Origin: Portulaca oleracea
Taxonomy: Eukaryota; Streptophyta; Magnoliopsida; Caryophyllales; Portulacaceae
Direction of reading: 5' to 3'
Assembly (NCBI GenBank): GCA_029582165.1
Contig: CM055872.1
Coordinates: forward strand, 4,867,582 to 4,931,581
DNA: 64,000 bases
The notes under the pieces were generated by a model that did not search any database, was not told the origin of the DNA, and saw only the letters and a program-made list of their open reading frames with translations. A program made the position numbers and the translations under genes. Below, piece after piece: positions 22,379 to 33,019 of the stretch. How positions within the stretch are numbered: position 1 is the stretch's first letter; each line of letters begins with the position of its first letter.

Positions 22379-24638
22379 TCATTTCTGCTCCTCTTGCTTC
22401 TCGAAGAAAGTCCTCTTAATCCAACCCCATGGCTGCCAACACAAAACACGAGTATCAAATGTCAGAATCAGATGTCCCAATTTAATCCGTATACACGGCT
22501 GAGAATGCAAAAATTTGTCACTAACAAATCACAGCAGAACTTGTGTTTTGAACAACCATAGAATAACATGTGTTTTGACATTAGTCTCACCTTTTCTTTC
22601 ATGCATAACTTCGGTAAATCAATAAGAATAGACCACTCTAGAAACTCTTAATCACACGCCTTTCACCATGTTCACTCAAATTGCATGTAAGTCGTTATGC
22701 TTCTATTATTTTTCATTGTTCTTCTCATATGCAGTTGGTCAACATGCCATTAACCCATACTCCTTAGAAGACCACATCCCACCTCAACCCACTTAACTAG
22801 TCTAGTTAAAGGACCTCACAAATCAAAAATAGTATATCTAACATTTAATATGTTTGACATAGAGAACGGAAATCTTAAACTTCATTAGAATGGGCAAAAA
22901 TATTGTCTCTTCTGAAGCCCGAGACATGCATGGGTGTAAGGCTCATCAAGTCATCATCGAAGTCTTCACCAATCAACGCTCAATAATAATGCAATGCCTA
23001 AATTAGACATCCTTTAGAAGAGGTACCCACTAGTCAACAGAAACCAAACTCCTATTTAAGATATTCATTCCTAACGGGGTGTTTGGTATATGAGGGAGTT
23101 GGTGAGTGAGAATGGGAATAGAAGCCCCTAACTCCCATTAGTCTATTACCAAGGGGAGGGGTGATAATTCATATTGAGAATTCATTAGTCGTTATTAAAA
23201 CAATATTATCCTTTTCCTTAATTAATATTACCAATACCCCAATCCCACTTCATCAATCAAAACATTCATGAATTAATCAAGAATATTTCAGTAAATGTGT
23301 TCCTAATCTCCATCTCAGTTTCACTTACCACATAACAAACAAGAAAGTTGACAATTCAAAAACACATTCCTAGACCAATTCTCGTTATGAATTCTCATTC
23401 TCGTTCCCATTATAAATTCTCATTCCTATTCCCTTTATGAACACTCCTTCCCATTCTTACTATACACCAAAAAGGCCAGAAAGAAAAGCCATGCTAGGAA
23501 CATTTTCACATCATACTTTTCCAACTGCTAGTAAAAAGCCAAATTCCACCCAAAGCAATTAGCAAGTGAACTTTAACCAAACCAATGCCTTAATTCTACA
23601 TTTCTACCCCGCCCCGCCCCGGCCCACTCCAAACTCTTCAACTCAGCTTTAGCATGACCGTCCTTTGATAAAAACAAATTTCTCCGCTATTGCCACATCA
23701 CCTGCCAAGAGTTCAATGTCCAAAAACTTGCACAAATTTCCCTCAAAAGGCTGGGTCATGCGCACAGAGCAGAACCAGCATTTGTCAAGTTAGAGGTGGC
23801 AAAATTTTGTCTGACCTGAATAAACACTGGGCCTGGACATTAATTTCTCGTCGATTTGACCAACCAGATTTTACCCGTACCCGAATTTTTGCCAGCACTA
23901 TGTCAAGTGATCCCAAACAAAGGGCTTGATCATCAAATTGCCACAATCGTGATCACATAGTTACTGGCTTACCGCACCCTTCTCACAGTTATATCAGCAG
24001 AACTTCAATCCCAAACCATATTTATGCGAATTCATCCAAACTTATCCTACTAACCTTCCCATAATTTTATCAAAACATACCGAACATCCTCCCATTCATC
24101 AAAATTCACCTAAACTTATCCAACTAACCTTCCCATATTCATCTAAAATTTCCTTATTCTATGAAAATCCAACATCACAATTTCAGATCCCAATCCCCCA
24201 ACAAATGAATCTAAGATCATTGCCCCGCAACCCACCATCTAAACACGACAAATGAATCTAAGAGTCTATACCAGAATCAATCGATGATACGACCTAGAAC
24301 AAAGGGGCGGTCAATTCATCGGTCCCAACAATGACAAAAACACGTGAATCAAAAGGGGGAATAAACAGTTGAACCTGAAATTAATGCTTGATGATGTGAC
24401 AGATTAGATTCAAGAAAACAAATGAATGAATGAATGAATGAATGAATGAATGAATGAATGAATGAATGAAGGTTGGGAATTTGTTAGACAAGATTGATGG
24501 GATTTGGACCTGAATGAGGTAGAGGGCGCCGGCGGCTCCGGCGATGCCCCAGCCGACGGCGGCTTGGAGGTCGGTGGGTTGAGGACGCATCGACGGCTTC
24601 AAGAACTTGAACATTCCGGACGAAGCTGGTCCCGCCAT
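22379..24638 (-). CDS. QCR10: QCR10-like 6.7-kDa subunit of complex III
   Basis: There are two exons: 24638-24510 (43 codons) and 22432-22379 (17 codons plus stop), total 60 aa. Exon 1 encodes MAGPASSGMFKFLKPS, then PQPTDLQAAVGWGIAGAAG. Exon 2 encodes PWGWIKRTFFEKQEEQK. The layout of a short basic N-terminus, one membrane helix (about residues 25-43) and a charged tail matches the plant 6.7-kDa ubiquinol-cytochrome c reductase protein, a small helper subunit in the inner mitochondrial membrane. Neighbour order (SHPRH on one side, rhodanese on the other) matches what I recall around At2g40765. The donor CAG|GTCCAA is weak. The 2.1-kb intron contains an AATG microsatellite and two MITEs. Confidence 0.8.
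23077..23475. mobile_element. MITE-like repeat in QCR10 intron
   Basis: It starts GGGTGTTTGGTATATGAGGG and ends ATTCTTACTATACACCAAAA, imperfect inverted repeats. The body carries repeated AATTCTCATTCC and GAATGGGAATAG words. Superfamily is unassigned and the boundaries are approximate. Confidence 0.5.
23791..23900. mobile_element. Short hAT-like MITE with perfect 8-bp TSD
   Basis: A 110-bp element lies between two exact copies of TGTCAAGT (23783-23790 and 23901-23908). Its ends are TAGAGGTGGCAAAATT and, reverse-complemented, TAGTGCTGGCAAAAATT. The GGCCTGGAC/GACCTG body marks it as a small member of the GGGTC-rich hAT-like family of this window. Confidence 0.8.
24420..24470. repeat. (AATG)n microsatellite
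   Basis: About twelve AATG units in the QCR10-like intron, 40 bp from the splice donor. Confidence 0.95.
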
Positions 24639-24842
24639 TGTTGAAAGCTCGACGAACCCTAGAAATGTCGGACTCAGAAACGTTAGATGGAGACGGTGAA
24701 TGAAAAGAGAGAGAATCCCTTGGGACTTTTGAATGTTCTTTATTTGGGCTCCTTTAAATTATTATATACTGTGAAACTGTGTTGAGATTTAGAACGTTTG
24801 TTTTAAATAAGTAATATTAACACGTATCAGTCACAACAAAAA

Positions 24843-24914
24843 GGGCATTTGGTCTAGTGGTATGATTCTCGCTTAGGGTGCGAGAGGTCCCGAGTTCAAT
24901 TCTCGGAATGCCCC
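24843..24914 (+). tRNA. tRNA-Pro (anticodon AGG)
   Basis: A 72-nt cloverleaf. Acceptor arms GGGCATT and AATGCCC pair perfectly. The anticodon stem CTCGC/GCGAG encloses the loop TTAGGGT, so positions 34-36 are AGG (proline). The T-arm has CCGAG-TTCAATT-CTCGG, and the discriminator base is C. The B box is canonical (GTTCAATTC). CAA upstream (CACAACAAAAA) and T-rich sequence downstream fit plant Pol III transcription start and termination. There is no intron and CCA is not encoded. It sits between the divergently placed QCR10-like start and the STR7 3' end. Confidence 0.95.
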
Positions 24915-25871
24915 CCTCCTTAATTTTCCCCCTTTTCCTACTGCTTTCCGAATTTTTTTCCTACTCCTTTTCGATGCTTGCAGTTTAGCCTCCCCACCCC
25001 CCTCTCATGAAGGATAAGCAAAGTATTTTTAGTAGTCATCAATGAGTTTTACATGCTATGACAAGTAAATATTCAATCATTTACGACAAATATGATTCAT
25101 CAATTCTATAATTATCACACGTGGGCACCAAATACTATTAGATTACTCGTAAAAAAAAAAACTAAAAACCTATGGTCATTTCACTCATTTACCTACCTAG
25201 AATCTAGTGTTCGTCCTTTAGGATTTGTCAAAAATATGTTCAAAATGAATAACTTGTCATGCCTAGCCTAGCCCACCAAAAAGTGAATATATATTGTTTT
25301 TGGTCCGAATTTTAATATTATCCAAAAGTTTAGATATAATTTCTCTTTTATGTTTCCCCGCTCCAAACCTAACCCTCAATTTGTCCGAAATGTCTAACCC
25401 AAAGTTCAACCATCAATCACATCACACATGACACATCAATACATTGTACAATTAATTCGGACCCATAATGATGCTATTGCAAAACTTTGACCTCCCTAAT
25501 TTGTATATACACAATCATTGATTCATTTTGGGTCCCCAACTCCCCATTGCACCCAAAAAAAACCTTAGAAATCACCAGGAAAAACCATGAAAAGAGAAAA
25601 GTACACTTCAAAAAATAAGTCAATTACAGACTTATCAAACCCTTTTTCTAGGGTTTGCTCCAAAGCTAAATCCTTCATAACAAAAATACTACATTCAAAA
25701 CATCCACCTTACAACAACAGCTCATGTTCTCTCTCTAACCCATCTCGTGCCGCTCCAAATCCATATCCGAAATGCCAAAAATTTCACCTGACTAATCACT
25801 ACCTTGTCTGAAACCAAAAGAAGCCGATACAGTCAGAAATGACACCATCTCCCTTAGTTTTGTGCACATCT
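24915..25871. other. Intergenic between tRNA-Pro and STR7 3' end
   Basis: AT-rich DNA that probably includes the STR7 3' UTR near its right edge. No gene or repeat was recognised. Confidence 0.5.
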
Positions 25872-28800
25872 CTAAACCGATTTCGACACTTGACTACTAT
25901 CACTACCCTGTGTACCGTCCGTGCTTTGTGTAGTTGGCCGACGTCCCTTGTGGGGCCCTCCGATGACGCCCCAAGTCTCAAACTGCCTTTGTCGAGCTCT
26001 AGCTCTCTCTTTTTCTTCTTCGGACTTTGTTGAGAAACAGTAGGGACAGGTGACTCCGTACTCGTATAGAGGGGACTCCATGTCCTCATCGCTCACCGGT
26101 TGCTTGCAGCCGTAGCAGAGTTTGTAAGTGCCCTGGGCCAAACCGTGCTCCACAGAAACCCGCTTGTCAAAGACAAAGCATTCTCCCTCCCACAGGCTCT
26201 CTGACTTCGGGACCTCCTCCAAGTATTTTAAGATCCCTCCTCGAAGATGATAAACCTGGTGGGAAATACACGAGCTTTGATCAGAAAAGCTTGAAGAAGC
26301 AAAAGTTGTGAAACGACATTGTGATCCTCAGCACCTACGCTCTAATGGGTTTTTTTTTTATTACTATTGGAAAAAGCCCCATAAAAGGCTGAAGGCGAAT
26401 GCGGCAATCAGTCACTAAATTCTAAGTGTACACCTGGCAATTGCTAACTCGGGTCGGACCTATTTGGGTTGGGTCAGTTCGGGCCAACAAGTTTCAGGTT
26501 TGGGTTGTGGGTCATTTTCAGGTCGGTTTTATTTTCGGTGGCTTTATCTTTTGTCAGTTAAGATTATCGTTAACGATGAACTTTGGTAAAAGATAAATTC
26601 AGCCCTAGTCAGGTCTCATCGGGTCCGTTTCAGGTTAGTTTTGGCATTTCCAGGTGTTGGTCGTGTTCGGGTGGGTCATTCTGGTCGGGTCAGTTTTGTC
26701 AGGTCTAATTCAAACCGCTACTGAAACAGCGATTGATGGATGGGGCGGTAAGGGTTTTTCTGTCAGTTGTTTCTGTTTCTAAGCCAGTAGCAGTTCTCTA
26801 CCTAGATATGTAATGCATATGCATATCTGTATTCCTCTCATCAGAATCAGATTAATAAAACCATTTCTCTATTCTGCCTATGGACATATAGCTGACAGTC
26901 TGACACATCATAGTCAACCACATTAAATCTGTGTCAATTCGTCTATTTCACAATTACTTTCTCGCATCCGTTACATACACCAAAAAGCAATGTAGTCACA
27001 GTATACAGAAAACGAAACTCCATAAGTATTACCTCTTTGAAACCTTTGCTTAGGAGATAACTAGACGCCTTCTCACACCGTATCCCACCGGTGCAATACA
27101 TGGCAACACGGGGTGGAGATTTACATCCTTCAGAGTCCTCCCGGCTTTCATCCTTGTCTTCTTGGACCTCCATGGATGGCAGGCTGTCTGAACCAGCTAA
27201 CTCAAAGTTATTCTCCACCCAAGAAGGGAATTCTCTGAAGGCAGTAGTGCATGGATCAACTGCTCCTTTGAATTTCCCAATTCTGGTTTCATATGTGTTG
27301 CGCACATCAATTACCACCTGAGAAATGTTACACAAAGTCCATAGTTCACTCGTAAGAAGACAATGAACGTGCTCCCTTTTAACATGGCAAAAGCAAACCG
27401 TTTCAAACCAAAACAGGGTTTAAGTTAGTGAAGCCTTTGTCAGCATAATAAGATAAAGAAACTATGCCAGACATCTAATAGTGATGGTTGTAGAGGTAAG
27501 GCTGTGTACTTCTTGTGGGGCCCATGCTGGGATTTGTTGTTGTAAATCATGCCAGACATCTCAAACTAGTTTATCACAAGGCATCGTGTTACGGGACAAT
27601 TTGATACTTTACTAGCCATAAAGCCATAAGGAAGCAATTTGCTTCATATGGCAACGGTCACCTTTTTAATGGGTTGCGGGGATCAGTTTCATTCAATCTA
27701 TACAAGTTGTCAAAAACCCAATCGCATGATGCAGCAATCATCAACATCTTGACAAGCACAAGTCGATTATTTCATCTTACTTACCGTGTTTGGGTCACTG
27801 ATAAGTTCATTCCACTCTTTGGGGCTAATGTACGTTCCAACCCTCTCTGATGGTGACACACTGGGCATTCCAAGAGAGACAATCTGCTCGTATGCAAACA
27901 ACAATGTAAAAAAGGCAGCAAAAATAGGAACCACTAAGGACAAATTAACTATTTTGCAAAGAACAAATAACTAAAGCATTCTTTTAGATGGGGACCTCTT
28001 TCTTTAGCTTGACCCTAACATGATCCCATCGAAACGGGGCATCTTCTCCAGCTCCAACAGGGGAACTGCTGGTGTGCCCGTGGTGTATTTCTTCATCTTC
28101 AGGAGTCACGGGAGTTTCAATCTGCCTGAGACCCTTTAGACGGCTGTCGGATTGAATGAACGCAAGCACACGTTCCACTGAATCGCGAATACCGCAAATG
28201 CTCCCGTTGATTCCTTCGGGTGCAAGAATTATACCACCTGAAACACGCTGAACAATATCAGCAGGGTGAGGCATATGTAATAGGGATGTACAACATCATT
28301 AGGACCTTAGAATCAAAGCTCGAAGCAAAATCATGAAAGCAAATGTCTCAAAGGGAATTAATTACTTCTGATCTTGTGCGTGAAAAAAATGGTCTTTTAA
28401 ACCTAGATTGTAAAGGACTAAAGTAACATGCCTCGTCAAACCACCTCGACTTCCTTTCCATGGAGTAGCAGGAAGAGAACGATTTCTAAATCTTGGATAA
28501 ATTGGAACCAATATCTCTAGATTGCAAAATTTATGGGTAAGATTGTTATATCTAACCCCTCCATACCCCGTGTGGCAGGATTTTCATTCTTTTTCTACAT
28601 TCCTATTTCATTAACCTCGGTTTTCTTTCTCTTTGTTCTTGCTTGTGAAAATTGCCTCAGTTCATGAACCATGAAAGCATTATTCTGTTAATGGGATCTC
28701 AAAATGCATCAATACAATCTCACTTGCTCTCACTATATTACTCTGTTCTTGCTTGTTTATGTTGGATAAGAAATCAACACCGATCGGTTTCGAAATTATA

Positions 28801-29469
28801 TATATAAAAAAAAAGCACATTTCATCCCAAAAACACCCTCTTTTTTTCCATTCTTTAGCCAAGTTCATCTGCCAACAACCTTAAATCACCAGTAAAAACA
28901 TGCATCCATGATCCATGCACAAAATCCAACTGACAAGAACCATCCACACTAACCTAACTTCTAATCAATCCTCTAAGCTCTTAAACCCATTTGCTAATGC
29001 AATCAGACAAGTATAAAATCAACTAATCATGAATCAGAAGGAGCATAAACAAACATTACAGATAGATAAACCAAACAAGAAATGAACCATTTCAAAAAAG
29101 AAAAGGAAAAGAGAAAACAGGTACCAGTTCCTCGCAAAGTTGCTTGATTGGCATCCGAAATCGGGCATAGTCAGGTAAATCGGCGAACTTATAGAACGAA
29201 ACGACAACAAGGGACGAGTCGCCTGGGGCGAGTTCCGAGTCGAACGATTCCGCGGCCGCAGCAGAGAAGCATTTAGGGTTCGGGATTGGAAGGTAAGAAG
29301 AGGTGGAGGTGGGTTTCATGGCGGAAATTAGGGTTTTGGGAAATGAAGAAGAAGAAGAAGAAGAAGAAGAAGAAGAGAAGTAGGGTTTGGGTTTAAGCAT
29401 GAGCAGGTTGAAGGAGAAGAAGGGTGTGAGTGTGACTGCTGCTGCTCTTAGCAAAGGAGGGGATTGCAT
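25872..29469 (-). CDS. STR7: TrhO-like rhodanese-domain protein (STR7 type)
   Basis: Five exons: 29469-29125, 28247-27996, 27883-27785, 27317-27033 and 26255-25872, giving 454 aa. The N-terminus is Ser-rich (a poly-Ser run from a TCT microsatellite) and resembles an organelle transit peptide. Next comes the acylphosphatase-like TrhO/YceA N-domain ([27 protein letters not shown]). The rhodanese domain follows ([19 protein letters not shown]) with catalytic Cys307 in [10 protein letters not shown]. The tail carries a CYGC...CPYC cysteine cluster and the ERARARQ helix common to the family. Bacterial TrhO hydroxylates U34 of tRNAs; a tRNA-modifying role in the plant is plausible but inferred. It matches my memory of Arabidopsis At2g40760. 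The exon 2 donor GAG|GTCCCC is weak. Intron 1 holds an antisense SINE-like copy and intron 4 a GGGTCGG-rich repeat. Confidence 0.92.
26443..26715. repeat. GGGTCGG-rich decayed repeat in STR7 intron 4
   Basis: It starts near CACCTGGCAATTGC and runs through repeated GGGTC/GGTCGG words to about 26715. Composition matches the hAT-like MITEs of the window but no clear TSD was found. Confidence 0.45.
28395..28590 (+). repeat. SINE-like repeat, copy F (STR7 intron 1, antisense to gene)
   Basis: GGACTAAAGTAACATGCC, CTTCCTTTCCATGGAGTAGC, TTGGAACCAATATCTCT, GTAAGATTGTTATATC and CCATACCCCGTGTGGCAGG follow the family order closely, parallel to copy D. Confidence 0.6.
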
Positions 29470-30385
29470 TGATGCTCTTTCTTTTTCTTCTTTCTTCTTC
29501 AGTTCTTCTTCTTCCCTATTTTGGTGTTTAATTTGCAGTGGATAAAATGGGAAATGAAATTGAGGAAAATGTATGCTAATGAGTAATGTGGGCTGTCACA
29601 AAATTAAATCGAGTTCTGGTCAAATTTGGATGAATTGAATATTGGGTGAAAATTTGATATTTAGTGTTATTTTATTTGAAAATTAGTTTGGCTAGTCTAT
29701 ATTTTAAATTTATATTACCTTAAGTTGAATCATTGAAATTTAGAATTAGTGTACAGTCATCAAATTTTCTTAAATGACATCGAAGTATGGTTGTTTTTGT
29801 TTTCGATCGTTGATAGTCAAAATACTTGAAAGTTTACCGAGTACAACAAACTGTAAAATACAATAGCAACCAATCAACTTTAAGAGAAAAAGGTAACAAC
29901 CAAACACTGCTAAACAAAAATAACACAGCAAGACGCACGCACCTACGATAGCCAAAATCCATCACAACTCAATCACGCAGCTAAGAGATCAATAACTTCA
30001 GTTTGGTGGATTATAGAGGAATCGCACGCCTATATTATTGCCAATAATCCCAACCATATGATATACCTTGGCATCAATATCATCAAGACTATCAACTTCC
30101 AAACAATTCACACGTCTGGCAATTCTAAACTTCTGATCATCCTTTTGGCCACGAACATGTTTTGTTTTCTTAGCTCTAGAAGTTGCTTCTCTAACAAGTT
30201 ATCACTTAGCTTGTTTTAATACATGACACTTACATTATAATAAATCTCAAATTTTAATACATTGGACTGTTCTAAACCAAATTATCGTAGATTGGATTGT
30301 AAATCTGATGGTGGTGCATTAAAATTTAAGGGTTCAATAGTTCAGCTTATTGTGATACAATTCTAAAGTTTATATTACTATTATC
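29470..30385. other. STR7 upstream region
   Basis: TTCTTC-rich leader-like sequence next to the STR7 start, then AT-rich DNA. No gene was recognised. Confidence 0.5.
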
Positions 30386-30789
30386 TAGGGATGGGCAATG
30401 GACGGGATGGGTCGGGTCAGGATCGACGGCCCATTGGCTGTGTAGGGTGGGGTCAGGTCATGACCAATCCATTGAAGTTGTGGGTTAGGTCAAGACTTTC
30501 TAGCAAAAATAAGAGTCGATTCGTTTCGACCATAAAACTAAAATAAAGTATACTTGTACAAAAAAATAGTTGTGTTCATCATTGATTAGTGTGGGATGTT
30601 AATAATATATTTCATTAACATTTAAAATAATAGGAAAAACTATTTATTTTGAGTAATTGATTAGTCAACTTGATCCAGCCATTCATCAATCCTATCATAT
30701 TATTAAATGGATCGCCTCTTTACCAACCCTCATTTTCTATGGCAGGGCCCTCTTGATGCTATAGGGACTCGACCCATTGTCCACCTCTA
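30386..30789. mobile_element. hAT-like MITE with perfect 8-bp TSD
   Basis: It is flanked by exact CTATTATC copies (30378-30385 and 30790-30797). The ends are TAGGGATGGGCAATGG and, reverse-complemented, TAGAGGTGGACAATGG. GGGTCGGGTCAGG words follow the left end. Just outside the right end the terminal sequence CGACCCATTGTCCACCTC is repeated at about 30838-30855, a local tandem duplication of the element's edge. Confidence 0.8.
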
Positions 30790-30937
30790 CTATTATCACA
30801 ACTCATACAGTCAAGTTACTACTATCCACCTCTACTCGACCCATTGTCCACCTCTACTATTAATTGCATTCGCCACGGGAAATTTTTACTTTAGCCACAA
30901 ATAATTCCGTGGCGCAAGTGAGTCAATTTTGTAGTGA

Positions 30938-31996
30938 CACTTTTTCAAATTCCACCGCACCGCACCATTACCACACCACACCGCACGGTATAAAAGAACG
31001 GAGCCTTATTAGTTAAAATGACAGATATTGAGGAATTGAAGGAGTACTATTCATCGGCGATGATCGATTAAGGGCTAAGATGGAGCACATGATTATGGAT
31101 GGACTGGTCTTGGAAACGAGTAATCAATGGGTTAATGCTACTGCCGGCGCCGTGAATCAATCGAATAAGTTGCAACTTATTACTCCCTCCGTTCCATATT
31201 AATTGTCATAATTTTGACTTTCACGGTCTCAAATATCACTCTTTGATTGATAATTTCTTGTATAATATGTTATTAACAATTGCAATATTATACTTGTATG
31301 ATAGTATTTTTCGTTACGAATCTAATGATAGTAATTTTATATAGCGATTCATTGTATATATTGAGAAATTTATGGTCAAAATTTTTTGAGTTTGACTGCA
31401 CAATTTCCAAATACGACAGTTCATATAGAACAGAGGGAGTATTAATCAACAACGCAAAAATGATGAACAAACAAAATTCAAAGCCAATTTCTAAATTTAA
31501 CCTACTATGTTTTGTTCTTGTACGTACAATTTCTTTGTTTGAAGTCCCGCATACATACTACCATCGGTCCAACGTACATTTTCTTGCATGGAAAATGATT
31601 TTCTCCGCATTTTTTTTATGTATAATTCGGCGTCTAATTTGACTGTTTAGTCCATTTTTCTTTTTTTTTTCTCCTCTTCTTTCGAAGGAACCAACGTTAG
31701 AGTGTAACAGCTGAACATGTTCAAACATGACATGTTGATGTCATTCAAAGGTTGTAATAAATAATATTTCTCTCTTTCAATTCTTATATTATTTGTCACA
31801 TTAAACATAATTTCAAAAATTAAAAAAAAAATCACCCTTTCTACATTAATTTAGCTCATTGGAAATGTGAAAATGTTGAATAAAATGGTGAATAAAAAAG
31901 GAAAAAGGTGAATAAAAAAGAAAAATAGAAGAAAAAGATGTAACTAATAAAGTTAATTTGATAAAATTGTAATTAATGTGTTATTGGAATTATAAA
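30938..31996 (+). repeat. Left arm of a nearly identical 1.06-kb inverted repeat
   Basis: It is the reverse complement of 47205-48268. Over 31006-31996 paired positions sum to 79201, and every part I compared is identical. One 5-bp indel lies near 30975. The arm contains a truncated GGCTCCGTTC-type MITE end, about 170 bp of single-copy-looking DNA (31007-31180), a complete Stowaway MITE (31183-31439), and a Stowaway-like element cut off at 31996. Long ORFs inside (120 and 62 codons) are the same in both arms only because the DNA is identical; they look non-coding. Confidence 0.92.
31183..31439. mobile_element. Stowaway-type MITE with TA TSD
   Basis: The ends CTCCCTCCGTTCCATATT and, reverse-complemented, CTCCCTCTGTTCTATATG are flanked by TA on both sides. 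This is the hallmark of Stowaway (Tc1/mariner-derived) MITEs. The duplicate copy is at 47762-48018. Related copies are near 34885 (truncated), 36595 and 39735. Confidence 0.85.
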
Positions 31997-32395
31997 CATC
32001 TTGTTGCAATTAATGGTTAATAACCATCTTTCGTCTCACGTAAATCACTTATAAAGTTAAATATAAGTATATTTAAATCATTATAAATGTATGTTCCATT
32101 ATTTTGAGGGTTATTACAACTTATAAACAATATAAAAATAATTATTTATTTATATTTTTTATAAATATAAAACTATGCATAAAATATGCATTTTCTATTA
32201 TGATCGATAAAATTAGGCTATTATTTATATTTTTTGATCTAAATAATAAGTATTATACTCTTATAATTGATAAATATATGTAATTATTAGACAAAAAAAG
32301 TTATAAAAACGTGAGATATATGGACAATTCAAGATGATTATCACCCATCTTGAATCAAGATGTGTGTCATTGCCCTTCGAGATATTATGATAAAT
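31997..32395. repeat. AT-rich dispersed repeat with CATCTTG/CAAGATG ends
   Basis: It shares ordered blocks with 48450-48880 and, in reverse, with 44018-44146 plus 45184-45400. Blocks are AACCATCTT near one end, ATCACTTATAAA, AAACTATGCATAAAA, TAAAATTAGGCTA, and CATCTTGAATCAAGATGTG at the other. Probably a MITE family; class and exact ends were not resolved. Confidence 0.6.
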
Positions 32396-32696
32396 AATTC
32401 TCATAACTGAAAAATTCATATATAACTCATGTAGTCCATTAAACAAATAGAAAAACCCAAAAAAAACAAAACAAAAACAAAAGCACAAAGAAAGGGTAAA
32501 GTATTACAACTTACAAGTTACAACCTCAAAATCTATATAATCCTGAAAACTTCACTTAATCTTAACTATGAAATATAAACTTATAAATTACTACATCCTT
32601 ATAAATGTCAAAAGAATTGATACAACCTAATATCAAAAGAATTTGAATCTTTTAATTAATTTACTATATATCAACTGATTAGCAAGCTCTTCACAT

Positions 32697-32891
32697 ATAT
32701 AATATAATATAATATAATATAATATAATATAATATAATATAATATAATATAATATAATATAATATAATATAATATAATATAATATAATATAATATAATAT
32801 AATATAATATAATATAATATAATATAATATAATATAATATAATATAATATAATATAATATAATATAATATAATATAATATAATATAATATA
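32697..32891. repeat. (AATAT)n pentanucleotide array
   Basis: About 38 uninterrupted AATAT units, 130 bp downstream of the WRKY stop codon. The lack of interruptions suggests it is young or variable, or that its length was limited by assembly. Confidence 0.97.
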
Positions 32892-33019
32892 AATAATAAA
32901 TATTTTTTGTTAAAATTATGATTTAATTAATTTGCTAGCTCAAAGAAAAATAGTTGAATATATATATTTAGCTCTCTTTTTTTAGTCAATGTAATTTTTA
33001 ATTAATGTAATTAAAAATA

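Noticed and set aside
24381..24509. C-terminal extension of the QCR10-like exon 1 frame
   Set aside because: It translates the AATG microsatellite in the intron; the proper second exon at 22432-22379 gives the conserved tail.
31007..31180. Unique-looking 170-bp stretch in the inverted-repeat arm as a captured gene exon
   Set aside because: One frame is briefly open but matches no family I recognise and lacks splice support.
31280..31642. 120-codon ORF found identically at 47559-47921 (minus)
   Set aside because: It overlaps a Stowaway MITE and is conserved only because the whole inverted-repeat arm is duplicated; no protein family recognised.
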